Positions 39,526 through 43,457 of a stretch of DNA of 43,457 bases are shown one piece after another (position 1 is the first letter of the stretch; each line of letters begins with the position of its first letter). The position numbers and the translations under genes were made by a program. The DNA is from Clostridiales bacterium (GTDB lineage: Bacteria > Bacillota > Clostridia > Christensenellales > Aristaeellaceae), in contig SFET01000027.1 in assembly GCA_004557125.1 (NCBI GenBank), forward strand, positions 1 to 43,457, in the 5' to 3' direction. The notes beneath the pieces were generated by a model, which worked only from the letters and a program-made list of their open reading frames with translations, made no database searches and was not told where the DNA came from.

Positions 39526-40509
39526 TCAGTAGCCGATCGACGCAAGCACCCGATCCACCGTCCGCGCCAGCATGACGCTGAAATCCGCGCGCACGGCGGG
39601 CTGTGCGCCCTCTGCGATGCAACGGCCCAGCTGCTCGACCTCGAGGAAGTAGTTGTTCGGCACCTCCACCGTGCGAACCTCGTCCAGGCCGTCGAAGGTT
39701 TTCACCCGATAGGACAGCGTGCCGGGGCAGTTGAAGCCGAAGTTCACCGAGGTGATCGAGCCCTTCGTGCCGTGAATCTGGAAGCGGTCCAGCGCCGAGT
39801 TCTTCTCCGTCGCCAGCACCATGCCGCAGGCGAAGTTCGCCTTCGCGCCATCGTCGTATTCAAACACGCCGGTGGTGTAGGTGTCGATGTGGTTCTCCGC
39901 AAAGGCCGCCACCGCGCGCACGTCCCGCGGCTCCCGGCCCATCATGCGCTGGATGAAGCTCATGGCGTACACGCCCAGATCGTAGGTGCAGCCGCCCAGC
40001 GTCTCCCGGCGCATGCGGATGTTGCGCATGTCGTAGTCGGAGGTGATCAGCGCGGCCTCCACGTAGCGCACGTCGCCGATGATTCCCCGATCGATCTCGT
40101 CCCGCACGGCCTGCACCAGCGGACTGTGCTGGTAGGCGAAGGCCTCCATCAGGTGCACGCCGTTCTCTTTCGCCACGCGAAACATCTCCTCCGCCTCCTG
40201 CGCGGTGGGCGCCAGCGGCTTCTCGCACAGCACGTGCTTGCCCTTGCGCAGCGCCTTCAGCGTCCACTCGTAGTGCATGGTGTTGGGCAGGGGAATGTAC
40301 ACCGCCTCGATCTCAGGATCGTCCAGCAGTTCATCGTAGCTGCCATAGGCGCGCGCAAAGCCGTACTTCTCCTTGAACGCCAGCGCCTTTTCCAGCGTGC
40401 GGCCCGCAATGGCCACCAGCTCACAGTTCTCCGCCAGCGCCATGCCCCGCGCCGTGTCGCGCTCGAAGATGTAGGCGGTTCCCAGCACGCCCCACTTGAT
40501 CTTTCTCAT
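39526..40509 (-). CDS. Gfo/Idh/MocA-family oxidoreductase
   Basis: A 327-residue NAD(P)-dependent dehydrogenase acting on a sugar or cyclitol. The Rossmann start is IKWGVLGTAYIFERDTARGM, and the family's EKP motif is in HVLCEKPLAPTAQEAEEM near residues 95-112; the C-terminal domain has TLGGCTYDLGVYAMSF near 170, with D and Y at the expected substrate-binding places. ATG 40509 is preferred over 40515 because AAAGGGAG ends 8 bases before it. It ends near a hairpin at about 39477-39512. There are no neighbours in a sugar pathway, so the substrate is open. Confidence 0.88.
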   Translation of the reverse strand: MRKIKWGVLGTAYIFERDTARGMALAENCELVAIAGRTLEKALAFKEKYGFARAYGSYDELLDDPEIEAVYIPLPNTMHYEWTLKALRKGKHVLCEKPLAPTAQEAEEMFRVAKENGVHLMEAFAYQHSPLVQAVRDEIDRGIIGDVRYVEAALITSDYDMRNIRMRRETLGGCTYDLGVYAMSFIQRMMGREPRDVRAVAAFAENHIDTYTTGVFEYDDGAKANFACGMVLATEKNSALDRFQIHGTKGSITSVNFGFNCPGTLSYRVKTFDGLDEVRTVEVPNNYFLEVEQLGRCIAEGAQPAVRADFSVMLARTVDRVLASIGY

Positions 40510-40540
40510 ATGCATATCTCCCTTTGTTTATTTGTCGTTA

Positions 40541-40687
40541 TTATAAGAACATTTCAAGTCCAGAACCCAATGTCGTGTTAGGAAACTTTGGAGTAAACCA
40601 GCCGAACAGCCAAAGCGCAAACAAATCACAAATCACAGAAACAAAAAGCTTTAATCCAAGATGCTTTGATGGTACATCACGTTTCAT
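40541..40687 (-). CDS. 48-codon AT-rich membrane ORF, probable displaced C-terminus of the preceding gene
   Basis: The frame reads MKRDVPSKHLGLKLFVSVIC, then DLFALWLFGWFTPKFPNTTL and GSGLEMFL. It has one strong membrane segment. It starts 11 bases after the stop of the 40699-41232 gene with no good ribosome binding site. Going backwards the same frame is open into the end of that gene (ILLKTTI before the Met). One extra T in the T4 run at 40704-40707 would fuse both. Its codon use is as AT-rich as the upstream gene and unlike all other neighbours. Confidence 0.55.
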   Translation of the reverse strand: MKRDVPSKHLGLKLFVSVICDLFALWLFGWFTPKFPNTTLGSGLEMFL

Positions 40688-40698
40688 TATCGTCGTCT

Positions 40699-41232
40699 TC
40701 AATAAAATAGAATTACAATTTGAATGATTGCTTCAACGATAAATGGTATGGCATATTGCGTTGCAACCTTTGATGATTCTATTTCTGCGATATAGTCTTT
40801 GAATAACTCAAGAACTTCCCAATTTTGTTCGTTGTTTTTTACGCAACGTGAAATATATCGATCAAGAGTTGCAAGTAAGTCATCCTCTGGCACAAGCCCC
40901 CATTTTTCAATGTCAGGTGATAATCTTCGAAGTATTCTGTTCTGGTTTGCTCGAAACAGAAATCCTTCTGCGATCATTGCAATGAAAAATACAATTGACC
41001 ATGTGATAATCGCAAAAATAACTGTTAGAACAATCAATCGAAGCAGAAAATCATTTGCTGATTGTTGACCATTCATTCTTGCAAATACATGACGAAGAAT
41101 GTTGACAAAGTTCAGAAAAAACGGTATGAAAAAATGTATTTTGTTTCCATTTAGACGATACTCATACAAATATCTAAGCGTTTTATAAAATCTAGCAAAT
41201 GTAGAAATTGAATCATTTTCTTTAGAATTCAT
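40699..41232 (-). CDS. AT-rich unknown membrane protein, probably frame-interrupted
   Basis: A 177-residue protein I do not recognise. AAAGGTGG precedes the ATG by 9 bases. The N-terminus is cytoplasmic-like (SKENDSISTFARFYKTLRYL), with an amphipathic or membrane segment near 35-50 (HFFIPFFLNFVNIL), one clear membrane helix near 67-93 (LLRLIVLTVIFAIITWSIVF), a soluble part with RRLSPDIEKWGLVPEDDLLA and NEQNWEVLELFKDYIAEIES, and a final hydrophobic stretch that stops at IVILFY. The DNA is much more AT-rich than the rest of the window, a sign of transfer. The reading frame seems to continue at 40541-40687 after a one-base shift. Confidence 0.65.
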   Translation of the reverse strand: MNSKENDSISTFARFYKTLRYLYEYRLNGNKIHFFIPFFLNFVNILRHVFARMNGQQSANDFLLRLIVLTVIFAIITWSIVFFIAMIAEGFLFRANQNRILRRLSPDIEKWGLVPEDDLLATLDRYISRCVKNNEQNWEVLELFKDYIAEIESSKVATQYAIPFIVEAIIQIVILFY

Positions 41233-41288
41233 ATTTGATTTCCACCTTTCTCTGTCAAGCGGCAATAGCCTGTCCCCAGTACAGCTCC

Positions 41289-41317
41289 ATTCTATCATAT
41301 CAGGAAAGGGCTTGCAA
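41289..41317 (-). promoter_or_regulatory. Promoter of the AT-rich membrane gene
   Basis: Minus strand TTGCAA (41312-41317), 17 bases, TAGAAT (41289-41294). Confidence 0.75.
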
Positions 41318-41320
41318 TAC

Positions 41321-41357
41321 AAACAGACGCGGAACCCACGGTTCTGCGTCTGTTTAT
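41321..41357 (-). terminator. Terminator of the Spt-reductase operon
   Basis: AACAGACGC and its complement, extended by GGAACC/GGTTC, lie just after the reductase stop; on the minus strand GTCTGTTTGT follows. Confidence 0.8.
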
Positions 41358-41366
41358 ATGATTGAT

Positions 41367-42155
41367 TTACTTCGCGTACATCTGCTCCAGGATGAAGCGG
41401 ATGATCGGCCCGGGCAGGATCTTGGAGAGCAGGATGCAGCCCTTGTAGACGATGCCGATGGTGTTGTAGGGCTTCACCCGCTTCTTCAGCGCCAGCTTCG
41501 CGATGAAGGCCCCGGCCACGGCAGGCTCCATGCCGTTCTGCTCGTCCTTCTCCATGCGCGCCACCGAGCGGGCGATGCGTCCGCCGTAGGCGTCGTCCCC
41601 GGCGATGCTCTTGCTGCGCGCGGCGGTGAAGCCGGACTTGATGTCGCCGGGCATCACGCAGCACACGCTGACGCCGTAGGGATGCACCTCGTTGGACACG
41701 GACATGGTCAGGGCGTTGACCGCCGCCTTGGAGATGGAGTACCAGGCCTGGAAGGGGATCGGCAGCGGGCCTGCCACGGAGCTGAGGTTCACGATGCGGC
41801 CCGATCCGGCCCTGCGCATGTGGGGCAGCACCGCACGGATGGTGTTGTTCATGCCGAAGAGGTTCACGTCCATCAGGCGACGCGCGTCGGCCTCCTCGGT
41901 GAACTCGAATGCGCCGGAGATGCCGAAGCCCGCGTTGTTGACGAGCACGTCGATCCGGCCCTCCCGGGCGCAGACCTCGTCCACGGCCCAGCGCACCTGC
42001 TCCGCGTCTGCAACGTCCACGCGCATGTGCTGCATGAAGTCAAACTCCGCGTCGCGGCGGCTGAACTCGTACACCCTGCAGCCCTGCGCCGCCAGACACT
42101 TCGCCGTCGCCAGGCCGATGCCGCTGGTTCCGCCGGTGAGAATGACGACCTTCAT
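41367..42155 (-). CDS. Short-chain dehydrogenase/reductase, candidate 3-ketosphinganine reductase
   Basis: A 262-residue NAD(P)(H)-dependent SDR. Cofactor motif TGGTSGIG at residues 7-14, NNAG at 73-76, catalytic S125/S126 with Y139 and K143 in AWYSISKAA. The C-terminus is hydrophobic and basic (YKGCILLSKILPGPIIRFIL), suggesting contact with the membrane, as in ketosphinganine and other lipid reductases. It starts 3 bases after the stop of the serine palmitoyltransferase-like gene, with its GGGGGAGG inside that gene's end. From this coupling, the likely substrate is the 3-keto product of that enzyme; by sequence alone only the SDR family is certain. Confidence 0.85.
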   Translation of the reverse strand: MKVVILTGGTSGIGLATAKCLAAQGCRVYEFSRRDAEFDFMQHMRVDVADAEQVRWAVDEVCAREGRIDVLVNNAGFGISGAFEFTEEADARRLMDVNLFGMNNTIRAVLPHMRRAGSGRIVNLSSVAGPLPIPFQAWYSISKAAVNALTMSVSNEVHPYGVSVCCVMPGDIKSGFTAARSKSIAGDDAYGGRIARSVARMEKDEQNGMEPAVAGAFIAKLALKKRVKPYNTIGIVYKGCILLSKILPGPIIRFILEQMYAK

Positions 42156-42158
42156 CTG

Positions 42159-43349
42159 TTATGCCTCCCCCAGAACGCTGGCGATCACGTCCGCCGCCTC
42201 GTCGATCAGGGCCTCGGTGAGGCTGGCCATGTAGCTGGTGCGCAGCAGGCAGCCGTCCGCAGGCGCCGCCGGGGGCAGCACGGGGTTGACGTACACGCCC
42301 GCCTCGTAGAGCTGCTTCGCCACGACCAGCGTGCGCTCGGCCTCGTAGGTGTAGATGGGAATGATGGGCGTGGTGGCCTCGATGATCTTCACGCCACGGG
42401 CCTTGTAGGCCGCGCGGGCGTAGTTGCTCAGCTGGCCAAGGCGCTCCACGATCTCCGGATGGGCTTCAATGTAGCGCAGGGAAGCCAGCGCCACCGCGCA
42501 CTGCGCCGGGGGAATGCTCGCCGCGAAGATGAACGGGCGGGAGTTGTGGCGGGCGAAGTCCACCACCTCCGCGCTTGCGGCCATGTAGCCGCCCAGGCTC
42601 GCCAGGGACTTGGAGAAGGTGCCCATGTAGATGTCCACTTCATTTTCGAGGCCATAGTAGCTGGCAGTGCCGCGTCCGCCGTCGCCCAGCACGCCCAGGC
42701 CGTGGGCGTCGTCCACCATGACCCGCGCGCCGTACTTCTTCGCAAGGCGGCAGATCTCCGGCAGGTTGGCGATGTCGCCCTGCATGCTGAACACGCCGTC
42801 GGTCACGATCAGGCGGCCCGCATTGTCCGGGATCTTCTGGAGCTGAATCTCCAGCTCCTCCATGTTCTGATGTCCGTAGGTCAGCATGCGGCCGTAGCTC
42901 AGGCGGCAGCCGTCGTAGATGGAGGCGTGGTTCTCCCGGTCGCAGATCACGTAGTCGCCGTGGCCCACGATGGCCGAGATGATGCCCAGGTTGCTCTGGA
43001 AGCCGGTGGGGAAGGTCATCACGGCCTCCTTATGTAAGAAGCGCGCCAGCTCGTCCTCCAGCTCCAGGTGCATCTTCAGCGTGCCGTTCAGGAAGCGGGA
43101 GCCGGAGCAGCCCGTGCCGTACTCCTTCAGCGCGTCCAGACCCGCCTGGATGATCTCCGGGTTCTCCGTAAGCCCCAGATAGTTGTTCGATCCCAGCATG
43201 ATGCGGCGCTTGCCCTCCATCTGCACCTCGGGCGCCTGACGGGACTCCAGCGCGTGGAAGTAGGGATAGATGCCCTTCGCACGGAATTCGTTGGCGAGGG
43301 TGTACTTTTCACATTTTCCGAAGATGTCCGCGTATTTTCTCTCTTCCAT
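42159..43349 (-). CDS. spt: Serine palmitoyltransferase-like alpha-oxoamine synthase
   Basis: A 396-residue PLP enzyme that joins an amino acid with an acyl-CoA or acyl-ACP. The alpha-oxoamine synthase fold includes KBL, BioF, HemA and Spt. Features point to Spt: the PLP lysine K247 lies in GTFSKSLASLGGYMA (Spt type) and not the GKALGG of KBL/BioF; KGIYPYFHALESRQ and GCSGSRFLNGTLKMH near the start, H141 in DRENHASIYDG, D213 and H216 in VDDAHGLGVLG, and VNPVLPPAAPADG near the end are like Bacteroides Spt. ATG 43349 is used since AAGGAGTTTGCAAGG precedes it. A coupled reductase follows. Glycine-using KBL remains an alternative, but no threonine dehydrogenase is present. Confidence 0.85.
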   Translation of the reverse strand: MEERKYADIFGKCEKYTLANEFRAKGIYPYFHALESRQAPEVQMEGKRRIMLGSNNYLGLTENPEIIQAGLDALKEYGTGCSGSRFLNGTLKMHLELEDELARFLHKEAVMTFPTGFQSNLGIISAIVGHGDYVICDRENHASIYDGCRLSYGRMLTYGHQNMEELEIQLQKIPDNAGRLIVTDGVFSMQGDIANLPEICRLAKKYGARVMVDDAHGLGVLGDGGRGTASYYGLENEVDIYMGTFSKSLASLGGYMAASAEVVDFARHNSRPFIFAASIPPAQCAVALASLRYIEAHPEIVERLGQLSNYARAAYKARGVKIIEATTPIIPIYTYEAERTLVVAKQLYEAGVYVNPVLPPAAPADGCLLRTSYMASLTEALIDEAADVIASVLGEA

Positions 43350-43413
43350 CCTTGCAAACTCCTTGTATAATGTATTTGGGTTTTGAGAGGGGCCCATACC
43401 CTCGAAAGGACTT

Positions 43414-43445
43414 GTTCAATTGGCACAGAAGTGCGATAATTGAAC
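43414..43445. repeat. Nested inverted repeat upstream of spt
   Basis: GTTCAATT (43414-43421) and AATTGAAC (43438-43445) enclose GCAC-AGAA-GTGC (43423-43434). It could be an operator for the spt operon or a terminator of an off-window gene; no T-run is visible within the window. Confidence 0.55.
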
Positions 43446-43457
43446 CAATGGGCGGAG

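Noticed and set aside
40524..40727. Plus-strand 67-codon frame in the AT-rich stretch
   Set aside because: No ribosome binding site; the minus strand carries the better membrane protein frame.

Overview
The window is chromosomal DNA from a GC-rich, low-density-repeat member of the Clostridia (Bacillota). Evidence for this: a class B sortase, a clostripain-type protease, SH3b-repeat secreted proteins, a clostridial form of IMP dehydrogenase, the MGGFF-type PurF paralogue common in Clostridia, strong AGGAGG ribosome binding sites, and sigma-A promoters of the form TTGnnA-N17-TATAAT, often with a TGC extended -10. The signal peptides (short KK/R start, Leu/Ala core, A-x-A followed by E) recall uncultured Christensenellales-like gut lineages, but that placement is inference. 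There is no phage, insertion sequence, CRISPR array or rRNA; one tRNA-Thr(GGU) is present. Layout: 1-3.85 kb, the branched-chain amino acid ABC importer livJ-livH-livM-livG (minus strand, livG cut by the window edge). 4.4-9.5 kb, a small SH3 protein, then an ECF sigma factor, a membrane anti-sigma-like protein and a 1047-residue clostripain-family protease. 9.7-14.4 kb, the PurF paralogue, an unrecognised minus-strand gene, and a secreted protein with four SH3b domains. 14.5-18.5 kb, tRNA-Thr, queT with an attenuator leader, an amidohydrolase, a tiny membrane protein, a histidinol-phosphatase-type PHP protein and a SIR2 deacylase. 18.6-21.2 kb, a repeat-bearing secreted protein next to sortase B. 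21.3-25.4 kb, a kinase-proC-DUF89 operon divergent from guaB. 25.5-29.6 kb, a NagD-like HAD phosphatase, an array of four tandem hairpins, a MerR/GyrI regulator, an L,D-transpeptidase, a broken XRE/zinc-ribbon regulator and a coiled-coil protein. 29.8-36 kb, a double class II aldolase, a C69 dipeptidase, adenine deaminase, and an OadB/GcdB sodium pump subunit with a 39-residue OadG-like partner. 36.1-43.4 kb, a zinc-dependent phospholipase C-like protein, cardiolipin synthase, a frameshifted DUF134-NifX fusion, a Gfo/Idh oxidoreductase, an AT-rich membrane gene interrupted by a frame change, and an operon of a serine palmitoyltransferase-like enzyme followed by a short-chain reductase. The most unusual item is that last pair, which looks like the first two steps of sphingoid base synthesis in a bacterium otherwise looking like a Clostridium relative. 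Other points of note are the tandem hairpin array at 26.37-26.63 kb, the queT leader with a clear intrinsic terminator, the orphan OadB/OadG pair beside adenine deaminase, and three independent breaks of reading frame, each of which could be real decay or a sequence error.
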